Shown here one piece after another: positions 16,970 to 24,782 of a stretch of 64,000 nt of DNA. The first letter of the stretch is position 1, and the number at the start of each line of letters is the position of its first letter. The stretch is from Natronococcus jeotgali DSM 18795. Its GTDB lineage: Archaea; Halobacteriota; Halobacteria; Halobacteriales; Natrialbaceae. The stretch covers positions 52,181 to 116,180 of the forward strand of contig NZ_AOIA01000031.1 of assembly GCF_000337695.1 (NCBI RefSeq). Reading direction: 5' to 3'. The notes under the pieces are model-generated. The model did no database searches, was not told where the DNA came from, and saw nothing but the letters and a program-made list of their open reading frames with translations. Both the position numbers and the translations under genes were made by a program.

Positions 16970-18037
16970 ATGCGCGTCATCGTAACGATCCAGCACCCGG
17001 CCCACGTCCACTTCTTCAAACACGCTATCGCGGAACTCGAGGCGGACGGACACGACGTCTTCGTCTTCGCGCGCGAGAACGAAGTCGTCTCGGAGCTCCT
17101 CGATCGCTACGAGATCGACCACGAGATTCTGGCCGGCGAGTCGAACTCGCTGCTCTCGCTGGCGGCGGTACAGGCGACCTACGAGGCGCGACTACTGGCG
17201 CGAGCCCGCCGAATCAAGCCGGACGTCATAACCGCTATCGGCGGCCCCGCAGCGACCCACGTGGCGAAACTCGTGGGCGCCAAAAGCGTCGTCTTCTACG
17301 ACACCGAGCACGCCACGCTGATCAAGATGCTCGCGTACCCGTTCGCCGACACCGTCTGTACCCCCGAGTGTTACGACGGTGATGTCGGCTCGAAGAAAAT
17401 CGAGTACCCCGGCTACCACGAACTGGCGTACCTCCACCCCGATCGGTTCGAACCCGATCCGTCGGTACTCGAGGCTGCTGGGCTGGAGCCCGACGACACC
17501 TTCGTCGTAATGCGTCTAAGCAGCTGGGACTCCTCGCACGATATGGGACAGGGCGGCTTCGACGATCCGATCGAGGCCGTCCGGCGCCTCGAGGATGCCG
17601 GAGCGACCGTCCTGATCACCTCGGAGGTTCCGCTGCCGGAGGCGCTCGAATCCAACCGCACCACGACGTCGCCGGAGCAGATGCACCACCTGTTGGCCTA
17701 CGCGGACTGTTTCGTCGGCGAGGGTGCGACGATGGCCGCCGAAGCGGCGGTGCTTGGCACCCCGGCGGTCTACGTGAACTCGCTCTCGCTCGGCTACATG
17801 CGGGAACTCGAGGAGGAGTACGGTCTCGTCTTCAACTTCAACGGCGATGATCGACACGTCCGCTCCTTGGAAAAGGCCGTTTCGATCATCGAGGCCGGCG
17901 ACGACGGGACCTGGAATCGACGGCGGGAACGGCTCCTGGCCGACCGAATCGACGTCACCGACGTCATCGTCCGGGAGCTCGAGACCGTCGCGGGGATCGA
18001 CCCGGATCGTTCCGCGCTTGCCGCAAACGCTGACTGA
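16970..18037 (+). CDS. DUF354 family protein (GT-B-like glycosyltransferase candidate)
   Basis: A 355-residue soluble protein of the archaeal DUF354 family, related in fold to UDP-GlcNAc 2-epimerases and GT-B glycosyltransferases. The N-terminal half starts VTIQHPAHVHFFKHAIAELE and contains DVITAIGGPAATHVAKLVG. The C-terminal half carries the nucleotide-binding-like FVGEGATMAAEAAVLGTPAVYVN. It begins directly after the previous stop (TAGATG), so it is cotranscribed. The enzymatic step, transfer or epimerisation of a sugar nucleotide, is not established for the family. Confidence 0.82.
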   Translation: MRVIVTIQHPAHVHFFKHAIAELEADGHDVFVFARENEVVSELLDRYEIDHEILAGESNSLLSLAAVQATYEARLLARARRIKPDVITAIGGPAATHVAKLVGAKSVVFYDTEHATLIKMLAYPFADTVCTPECYDGDVGSKKIEYPGYHELAYLHPDRFEPDPSVLEAAGLEPDDTFVVMRLSSWDSSHDMGQGGFDDPIEAVRRLEDAGATVLITSEVPLPEALESNRTTTSPEQMHHLLAYADCFVGEGATMAAEAAVLGTPAVYVNSLSLGYMRELEEEYGLVFNFNGDDRHVRSLEKAVSIIEAGDDGTWNRRRERLLADRIDVTDVIVRELETVAGIDPDRSALAANAD

Positions 18038-18043
18038 CACGAC

Positions 18044-19033
18044 ATGCACGTACTACACCTCATCACCACCACGCGTTCGTTCTTCGAACAGCAGATATCC
18101 GTCCTCGAGGACCGTGGTGTCGACTGTACCGTTATCGGCGTCCCGGGCGAGTACACCGCCGACTCGCCCCGGACCCCGACGGACTACCTTCGGTTCTACC
18201 CGCAGGTGCTCTCCCACGTTCGAACGGGCGACTACGATCTGGTGCACGGACACTACGGACTCGTCGCGCCGTTCGCGCTCGCCCAGCCGACGCGCCCGGT
18301 GGTGATGAGTCTCTGGGGAACGGATCTGATGAGCGACATGGGCTGGCTCGAGACGATCAGCCGGTACGGCGCCCGGTTCGCCGACGCGGCGATCGTTCCC
18401 AGCCCGGCGATGTCCCGCGAGCTCGACGTCGATCACCTCGAGATCCCGTTCGGTATCGACACGGACCTGTTCAGGCCGATCCCTCGTCGGGACGCTCGCG
18501 AGCGCGTCGGCTGGGACGCCGACGAACGGATCGCGCTGTTCCCGTACGATCCCGACAGGGACGAAAAGGACTACCCCCGAGCCGAGCGGATCGCGGATCT
18601 TGCGGACGCGGAGCTGGACGTTCGGACGATCGAGGGCGTTCCCTACGAAGAGATGCCGTACTACATGAACGCGAGCGATCTCCTCCTCGTAACCTCGAAG
18701 CGCGAGGCGGGACCGATGGCAGTCAAGGAGGCCGCGGCCTGTAACGTTCCCGTCGTCTCGACCGACGTCGGCTTCGTCCGGGAAACCGTCGGCGAAGTGG
18801 ACAACTGCGTCGTCAGCGACGACGACAGAGAGCTGGCGGCCGGACTCGAGTCCGTTCTCGCGGGCTCTCGTCGATCGAACGGCCGCGAGGCGATCGACGG
18901 CCTGAGCCTCGAATCGATGGGCGATCGCCTCATCGAGTGCTATCGGACCGTCCTCGAGCAACGGGGACGCGATACGACGGAATTGTCACCCGAACAGACC
19001 GAAGAGAGGGAGGGAACGTACCATGGCATCTAG
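18044..19033 (+). CDS. Family 4 (GT-B) glycosyltransferase
   Basis: A 329-residue GT4-type enzyme. It has the N-terminal LHLITTTRSFFEQQISVLEDRG, the acceptor-domain DYDLVHGHYGLVAPFAL, SLWGTD, and the C-terminal donor-binding block LLVTSKREAGPMAVKEAAACNVPVVSTDVGFV with the E-x7-E pattern. It should add one sugar from a nucleotide donor to the growing lipid-linked glycan on the cytoplasmic face. It starts 6 nt after the DUF354 gene and overlaps the next gene by 11 nt. Confidence 0.9.
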   Translation: MHVLHLITTTRSFFEQQISVLEDRGVDCTVIGVPGEYTADSPRTPTDYLRFYPQVLSHVRTGDYDLVHGHYGLVAPFALAQPTRPVVMSLWGTDLMSDMGWLETISRYGARFADAAIVPSPAMSRELDVDHLEIPFGIDTDLFRPIPRRDARERVGWDADERIALFPYDPDRDEKDYPRAERIADLADAELDVRTIEGVPYEEMPYYMNASDLLLVTSKREAGPMAVKEAAACNVPVVSTDVGFVRETVGEVDNCVVSDDDRELAAGLESVLAGSRRSNGREAIDGLSLESMGDRLIECYRTVLEQRGRDTTELSPEQTEEREGTYHGI

Positions 19034-21011
19034 GTTATCGCTGTCGAACGTGCGGCCGCTGCGGCTGGATACGGCGGCGGCCATCGCCGGGCTGTTGGTC
19101 GCGCTGTTGCTGTTTCCGCTCCGATTTTTCGCCTCCCAGATATATATCAACACGATCCCGATCGTCGTCGGGCTCGGCTGTATTCTGTACCTGCTCGCCG
19201 TTCACCAGAACGAGGACGAGCGGACGTTGCCGACGCTGTCGACGCCGGCGGCGAGGGTGTTACCGAGCGTGGTCACGGTCGGAATGGCGATCATGGTCCT
19301 CGTAACGATCCTGCAGGGCGCTCGCACGCCGCTGTTTTTCGTGATTGCGGGTGCGGTCGGATCCCTGCTGTTCGGACAGATCCTGTTCACGAGCGACCGA
19401 GACTTTCACCGCGGCCTGCTCCTGTTTCAGATCGTAGCGTTCGCGTTCGTGTTCCGATTCGCCGCGCTGTACGCGACCCCGGGGTACATCGGAATCGACA
19501 TCTGGACGCACATCACCGATCTCTCCCGGTCGATCTATCTCGAACAGTCACTGGGAGCGATCGGCGACAACAAACACTTCGCCTCGCCGTTTTTCCACCT
19601 GTTCGTCGTCGCCTCCTCGCTGGTCTACGACGCCTCGCTTCGAACGGGAGTCTACCTATCGGTGGGCGTCGTGATGCCGCTCTCGATTCTGGGGGTCTAC
19701 GCCGGAGCGAACCTGCTCGTTCCGTCGCGGTGGGCGACGTTCGCCGCGGCGCTGTTCTCGGTCGCCAGCTACACCGTCATGTGGGGCGTCCACCTGATTC
19801 CGACCAGCATGGGACTCGTCTTCTTCATCGCGATCGTCTACGCGCTGATCCGGGTGATGCGGATCGAGTACACCGGTCGCGACTTCACGTTTCTCGTCTT
19901 TCTCTCGATCGCGGTTATCCTGACACACCAGGTGTCGACGTTTATCGTCCTGGTCCTGCTCGGCGCCGCGTTTCTCGCGCAGGTCGTCTTCATGGCCGGG
20001 CCGTTGGGGCTCACGAGACTCGATACGAGCGTGTTTCGAACGAAGAAACCGGTCAACCTGATCGGCCTCCTCGTGTTCAACTTCGGGCTCTCGATCTTCG
20101 TCTGGTCGCTGACGCCGTTCCGGGGTGACTCGTTCCTGGGAACGGTACTCGAGTGGTTCGGCGAAACCCTCGAAGAGAGCGCCGGGTTCCTGAACCTCGC
20201 ATCGCCCGGCGCATCGGGTAGCGAAGAAGCCGCCGTCCCCGACACGGGAACGACGCTACTCGATCAGATCGTTCCCTACGTCAACGAGATCGGATTCCTC
20301 CTGCTCCTCGGGATTACGCTCGTCGGCTGTCTGTACGTCGTCCACCGCCGACGCGCCGAACAGTCGGTGTTCACCCTGGTGCTCGGAATCGGGATCATGC
20401 TGTTTTTCGTCCTCGGACTCCCGATGTTCGGAATCCGAAACTTCGTTCCGACGCGATGGTTCGCCTTCCTCTACGTGCTGATGGCGATCGTCGGCGCGAT
20501 CGGGCTCCGGACGCTCAGTCGCAACCTCTCGCCGGCTCCGGTCGTCGCCGTCCTCCTGGTCATCGTTTTGCTGTATCCGGGCGGAATGATGCTCGCCGCG
20601 GAGAGCAATCCCGACAACCCGGTGTTCTCGAACCAGCACGAGCAGTTGGCTTACGAACAGTCCGAACTCGCGGCGGTGGACACGATCGGTGAAATGACCG
20701 GGTCTCCCGAGGGAAGCGACCTCCGCCAGGATCAACGACTGTACACCGATCACCCGTATCAGACCGTGTTCGATCGAACCGGGGCCTACCCGTCGGTTAG
20801 CCCGGCGGTCCTCCCCGAAGGCGGGTCCGTAGAACACGACTACGTCGTCTACCGAACGGCGCAGTCGGAGGATGCGACCTTCTTCAGCAGCGGAGACGGG
20901 CCAGGGTACATCGCTAATCCGCCCGCGGAACGCGTCTGTCGGACGACCCAGTCGACCGTGTACGACAACGGCGACGTGCGCTTCTGTACGCCCTCGCCCG
21001 CACAAGGGTAA
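19023..21011 (+). CDS. Large polytopic membrane protein, GT-C-like glycosyltransferase candidate
   Basis: A 662-residue protein with about 12-14 membrane segments over residues 15-525 and a soluble C-terminal domain of about 130 residues that would lie outside the cell. The loop after the fourth or fifth segment reads YATPGYIGIDIWTHITDLSR, an acidic-residue loop in the place where GT-C enzymes keep their catalytic Asp/Glu, so a lipid-linked sugar transferase is plausible. A polymerase (Wzy-like) is the alternative. The start overlaps the end of the GT4 gene by 11 nt, which makes it the last gene of the operon. Confidence 0.75.
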   Translation: MASRLSLSNVRPLRLDTAAAIAGLLVALLLFPLRFFASQIYINTIPIVVGLGCILYLLAVHQNEDERTLPTLSTPAARVLPSVVTVGMAIMVLVTILQGARTPLFFVIAGAVGSLLFGQILFTSDRDFHRGLLLFQIVAFAFVFRFAALYATPGYIGIDIWTHITDLSRSIYLEQSLGAIGDNKHFASPFFHLFVVASSLVYDASLRTGVYLSVGVVMPLSILGVYAGANLLVPSRWATFAAALFSVASYTVMWGVHLIPTSMGLVFFIAIVYALIRVMRIEYTGRDFTFLVFLSIAVILTHQVSTFIVLVLLGAAFLAQVVFMAGPLGLTRLDTSVFRTKKPVNLIGLLVFNFGLSIFVWSLTPFRGDSFLGTVLEWFGETLEESAGFLNLASPGASGSEEAAVPDTGTTLLDQIVPYVNEIGFLLLLGITLVGCLYVVHRRRAEQSVFTLVLGIGIMLFFVLGLPMFGIRNFVPTRWFAFLYVLMAIVGAIGLRTLSRNLSPAPVVAVLLVIVLLYPGGMMLAAESNPDNPVFSNQHEQLAYEQSELAAVDTIGEMTGSPEGSDLRQDQRLYTDHPYQTVFDRTGAYPSVSPAVLPEGGSVEHDYVVYRTAQSEDATFFSSGDGPGYIANPPAERVCRTTQSTVYDNGDVRFCTPSPAQG

Positions 21012-21505
21012 GTCCTCGAGTCAAGCTTTTCGTATCCGTCCCCACGGATCGATCGAAGCGAGTCCCTCGAGGGAGACGAAATCGCTACCGCAGCGACGCC
21101 GTCGGCCCCCGCGATCGCAGTTCCCTTTCCCTCGAGAGGACGATCGATCGGTCGTTCGAACGGCTCCCACGCCGATTCCGGAGGACGAAATCGCCTCCGA
21201 ACCGACGAGAGGATCGATTCGACTTCCGTTCGCGGCTCTCCGAATCGAGTTCGGAAAGCCACGCATGCTCGCTCATCGAGCGACGATCGTCGCAGAACTC
21301 GACGTCGGCGTTCGATCCAAAGGATCGGAGTTCGCGAACCGAACGCGTGCAGTGATCGTCAAATCGTCCTCGAAACACGTACCGGAACGAATCCGGTTCG
21401 GAACTTCCGGCTCGACCGATAGGACGGCCCGCGATCGATCCGAGACGGTACCTGCAGTCGCTCGATCGGGGCAATCGATGCCAAACTGGTCGTGAAACGA
21501 CGCTG

Positions 21506-21730
21506 CTATGAGAGTCCCGAGAACGACCGCTCGGCGCGCCGACGTCGAGTCGCTCGATATTTCGCCACGTCACCGAACCGTCTGTACGGGTCGTCCTCGC
21601 CGCTGACGCGGGCGACGCTGCCGACGCCGTTCGGGATCGAATCTACCTCGAGCGCGCCGTAAACCGCCTCGAGGACGGCCGCGAACTCGTTGGTGGTCGG
21701 CCACGAGGATCACCGAGACGTGACGGTCGC
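21506..21730 (-). pseudogene. Gene fossil, frameshifted
   Basis: On the minus strand, codons from 21706 to the TAG at 21508-21506 read SWPTTNEFAAVLEAVYGALE, then VDSIPNGVGSVARVSGEDDP and YRRFGDVAKYRATRR, which is protein-like. An in-frame TGA lies just upstream. In another frame the preceding bases read RHVSVILV, a hydrophobic strand like the beginning of many enzymes. This suggests one frameshifted remnant. The family cannot be named. Confidence 0.35.
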
Positions 21731-21889
21731 GACCCGCACTCAGACTTCGAGATCGACGGATCGATCCTTGGGGGGCGTCGTGCGCCGGTTCGGGCGGACA
21801 GTAACAGTCGAAACTCTACGATAACCGATCAGCCAGAATCTACTGATTGTGAAGGACACAAAGCACGCAGAAACGACGAGAGCTGATCG

Positions 21890-22060
21890 GTGCTCCTTTC
21901 ACGACTTCAGTCGCGGGTTCCCGTTACAGACGGGGTCCCACGAGCGGGGAGGTTCGCGGGCCCGCCAGTTCTCTCGGCGACCCGCGTTTTGGACCGGGCC
22001 AGTACGACCCCCGGGTGAGATAGCGGGTTTCATCTCCTCCCGTTCAGCTACGAAGCGGTC
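21890..22060 (+). mobile_element. Possible IS200/IS605-type end remnant
   Basis: CACGAC-TTCA-GTCGCG (21899-21914) is an imperfect stem preceded by CTCCTTT and followed by GGTTCCC, close in form to the hairpin that terminates IS1341-type elements. About 140 bp of GC-rich DNA after it shows no tnpB frame. It is a relic at best. Confidence 0.3.
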
Positions 22061-22123
22061 GAATTCGAAATCGTTCGGGGACTTCTGATCCGAGCGGCCT
22101 GAAGCTCGGATCCCGACTCGGTA

Positions 22124-23116
22124 CTACGAGAGCGTTACTGGAAGGGTAATCGTCCGATAGGCACTCTCCTCGTTCGGTTCGTCCGGCGCCTCGCCTTCGT
22201 AGAGGAACAGGACTAATCGATGATTCTCGCCGATCGACGCCGGTTCGAACTCGAGGCTTTGTTCGTGAGTCTCGCCGTCGGAGACCGTCACCGATTCGCT
22301 TGTGAGTACTTCCTGGCCGTTGACGGTAGCGCTGTCGTTTCCGTAGCTCACGTCCTGGATCGCCACCACGGTGGTGTAGGACCGCTCCTCCTGTTCCTCG
22401 TTTGCGATGTAGGCCGTCACCGAATTGGACTCACCGGTAGACAGCGACTCGTTGTAGACGTACTCAGTATCGCCGTCGACCTCCTCGGTTTCGAGGTAGA
22501 ACTCGGTGTAACTGTCGTGCTCGGGCGGGTTCGCAACGGCGAAACCGGCGATAGCGACCAGCACGAGCAGCGCGACCAGAAACATGATGTTGTACGGTCT
22601 GACGCTCGGATCGGATCGGCCGAACGAATCACCCGTACTAGAAAACAGCAGCGTCGAGTCAGATATCGAGGGTGTAAACCGACGTTCCACGGGACAACGG
22701 TACCGCTGAACGATTCCGAGGAGAGATAGTACGAGCGTTACGAGCGCCGTCCCGGCGAGGATCGGAAGTAACGTGATTCCCCACGGCGTTACCGTCGAAA
22801 CGAGTGTTACTGCCGGAACGATCGCGAGGCTTGCGACGACCGAGAGGGCGAACCGCTCGGTCGGTTGGAGCCCACCGTTGTTCAGCACGGATCGCTCGGA
22901 TCCAGGGCTCTCGTCGTCGAACGCCTGATACTCGGTTTCCGGTGCATCCGGGTACAACACTGAAACGAACGCGTAGCCGGGAAGAAAGAGTAACAGTGGA
23001 AGTCCCAGAAGGATTCGAATCGGACCGGAAATGGAAGTAAATAATCCGAACGTGACGAACCCGGTAACTGCGATAACGAGCGTCAGATCGAAAAACCACC
23101 AGTCGGAGTCACTCAT
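22124..23116 (-). CDS. DUF1616 domain membrane protein
   Basis: A 330-residue protein. Four membrane segments at residues 8-50, 95-130 and 178-200 surround the DUF1616 signature (RILLGLPLLLFLPGYAFVSVLYP, then ERFALSVVASLAIVPAV). The C-terminal 130 residues form an extracellular beta-rich domain (ESNSVTAYIANEEQEERSYTTV). DUF1616 proteins recur in archaeal surface-glycan loci, but their role is unknown. A TATA-like TTATATG about 35 nt upstream of the ATG at 23116 supports the start. Confidence 0.85.
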   Translation of the reverse strand: MSDSDWWFFDLTLVIAVTGFVTFGLFTSISGPIRILLGLPLLLFLPGYAFVSVLYPDAPETEYQAFDDESPGSERSVLNNGGLQPTERFALSVVASLAIVPAVTLVSTVTPWGITLLPILAGTALVTLVLSLLGIVQRYRCPVERRFTPSISDSTLLFSSTGDSFGRSDPSVRPYNIMFLVALLVLVAIAGFAVANPPEHDSYTEFYLETEEVDGDTEYVYNESLSTGESNSVTAYIANEEQEERSYTTVVAIQDVSYGNDSATVNGQEVLTSESVTVSDGETHEQSLEFEPASIGENHRLVLFLYEGEAPDEPNEESAYRTITLPVTLS

Positions 23117-23516
23117 TACTGGAGAGTCGAATCTCGAGCGTTTAGTTATCGGTCATATAACGGTCGCTCGCGGCGTCGGGCTTCGGATCGCCGTTCGACT
23201 CGCTACCGGGTGAACGGTGCTGGATACGCGCCGACCGGCCGGGCCGTTCGAAGAGAGATGGTCGATATTCGGCGTTCGTTCCGAATAGCAGAACGTTCTA
23301 TATCGAAAATAACCGTATCGATAGTTATCATAGTCACATTATTCTCCCTATATGAAAATGTAGAAAATAGTCTTCTAGATCGCTCTCTCACCACAATACG
23401 ATATTTGAAACTGTCTGAACGGGTAGGTTAGTACGGATTTCACCGAAGTCAAACCGTTCATCTGTGGACGATTTTCAGTCTTTAATACCGGTCCGTGAGT
23501 GCGATCGAGCAACTCG
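23117..23516. other. AT-rich 400-bp divergent promoter region
   Basis: Between DUF1616 (minus) and the winged-helix gene at 23517 (plus). Bases about 23285-23400 are much more AT-rich than the rest of the window. TATA elements serve both sides: 23147-23155 (minus) and TTTAATA at 23481-23487 (plus, 30 nt before the ATG). No gene is seen. Confidence 0.6.
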
Positions 23517-24104
23517 ATGAGTTCCACAGAGACCGTTACGGCGGGTGAAAACAGGGGTGAGAACCGGGACGACGAGATCGCATCTGACAACGACGAACTC
23601 CCGGTCGACGAGATATTTCATATTCTTCAGAACGAGCGCCGTCGAATGGTGCTGGAGTACTTACAGGGCACGGACGAGTCCGTACGGATGCGCGACGTCG
23701 CCGAGCAGGTGGCGGCCTGGGAAAACGATACCACGGTCGAGGAATTGACTTCCGATCAGCGACAGCGCGTCTACATCCCGCTCTACCAGTCGCATCTTCC
23801 GAAGCTGGACAAGGCCGGCATCATCGACTACCAGCAGAACCGCGGCGTCGTCGAACGGCGACCGCTCGCACGTCAGCTCGATTACTACCTCAACGCGGAT
23901 TCGAACAACAGTACGAGCAACGACGCTGGAACGAAGGGAGCGGATTGGGACGATTACTATATCGGGGCTGCGGGCACCGGTGCAGTCTTGCTCCTGGGAG
24001 CGTTCTTCGAACTACCGCTGTTTTCCGTCATTACGGGAATCGGACTGAGCGCGCTGATCCTGTTGATGTTTACGACGCTGACGATCGGTCAGTACGTCAG
24101 GTGA
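23517..24104 (+). CDS. DUF7344-type winged-helix membrane regulator
   Basis: A 195-residue protein. After an acidic start comes a winged-helix domain (about residues 30-120: VDEIFHILQNERRRMVLEYL, RMRDVAEQVAAWEN, YQSHLPKLDKAGIIDYQQNRGVV). Two C-terminal membrane helices follow (about 148-190). HTH proteins of this design are frequent beside haloarchaeal envelope genes. The ATG at 23517 is supported by the TATA element 30 nt upstream; a GTG at 23499 would lie upstream of the transcription start. It converges with a second regulator of the same design. Confidence 0.8.
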   Translation: MSSTETVTAGENRGENRDDEIASDNDELPVDEIFHILQNERRRMVLEYLQGTDESVRMRDVAEQVAAWENDTTVEELTSDQRQRVYIPLYQSHLPKLDKAGIIDYQQNRGVVERRPLARQLDYYLNADSNNSTSNDAGTKGADWDDYYIGAAGTGAVLLLGAFFELPLFSVITGIGLSALILLMFTTLTIGQYVR

Positions 24105-24120
24105 GAGACCACACCGGGTG

Positions 24121-24645
24121 CTAGTCGTTCGTAGCGACGATGCCGAGGCAAGCAGCGACGAAGCCAACGAGCGAAACGGCCGCCGTAATCTCGAAGGCCA
24201 GCGGCGCGAGAATCAGCGCTAACGACGCCGCGAGGACGAACGCGAGCAGGTAGTTCCGGCGGCTATCGGAGTGATCGTCGGGCAGGGAGACGGTTCCGCG
24301 TTCGGGACGGAACTCGATCACTCCTGACGCGTCGAGAGTGGGGAGGTCAGTCTGTGAAAGACGTTCGTGAACGTTACCCCAGGCCTCAACGTCGTCGCCT
24401 TTGCCGGCGTCGTAGAGCTGGTCGGCGATTTCGTCGATCGTTACGGGTCCGTTGCGCGATTCGAGGAGAGAGACGACGTTCCATTCGAGCTCGTGCGGTG
24501 TTCCGGTCGTCTTCGTCTCACGGTCATCGGAGACGATCGACGATTCGTCGTACTCGAGCACTCTAACAGACGTCGACGCTTGAACGGTGGACTCGTCGCC
24601 ACTCGAGTCCGAAGAGGAGGTCTTTCCAAACGGCGTCAGACGCAT
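24121..24645 (-). CDS. Second winged-helix membrane regulator (DUF7344-like)
   Basis: A 174-residue protein with the same plan as its convergent neighbour. It has an acidic N-terminus, a winged helix (about 50-120: HELEWNVVSLLESRNGPVTID, VHERLSQTDLPTLDASGVIEF), and two membrane helices at the C-terminus (about 130-170). The HTH sequence is diverged from the neighbour. A TATA box TATTTATA (24678-24671) puts the transcription start at about 24648, so the ATG at 24645 is the likely start and the upstream GTG at 24657 is not. Confidence 0.75.
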   Translation of the reverse strand: MRLTPFGKTSSSDSSGDESTVQASTSVRVLEYDESSIVSDDRETKTTGTPHELEWNVVSLLESRNGPVTIDEIADQLYDAGKGDDVEAWGNVHERLSQTDLPTLDASGVIEFRPERGTVSLPDDHSDSRRNYLLAFVLAASLALILAPLAFEITAAVSLVGFVAACLGIVATND

Positions 24646-24670
24646 ATTGCCAATCACACACGTCTGGTAC

Positions 24671-24678
24671 TATAAATA
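24671..24678 (-). promoter_or_regulatory. TATA box of the regulator at 24645
   Basis: TATTTATA on the minus strand, about 29 nt upstream of the ATG, predicts a nearly leaderless transcript. Confidence 0.5.
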
Positions 24679-24782
24679 TGCTCTCGATAGCACGTGATAA
24701 ATTCGTTGCGGGCGTTTGTTCACGCGTTCAAACCGAGGATAAACATTTTACAGTGTGCGAAAAACCCCTATTACGAGAAGAA

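Larger units (their letters stand above)
21012..22123. other. 1.1-kb decayed region downstream of the glycan operon
   Basis: No intact gene. There are two things to see. First, a 66-codon open frame on the minus strand (21706-21506) with haloarchaeal-like composition but no start. Second, a mobile-element-like end at about 21895-21920 with GC-rich flanking sequence to 22060. The rest is rich in short ATCGAT/TCGA tracts and shows no codon structure. Confidence 0.5.

Noticed and set aside
21085..21573. Minus-strand 162-codon frame in the decayed region
   Set aside because: Ser/Arg-rich with no haloarchaeal codon bias; the better frame in part of this stretch is a different one (21706-21506).
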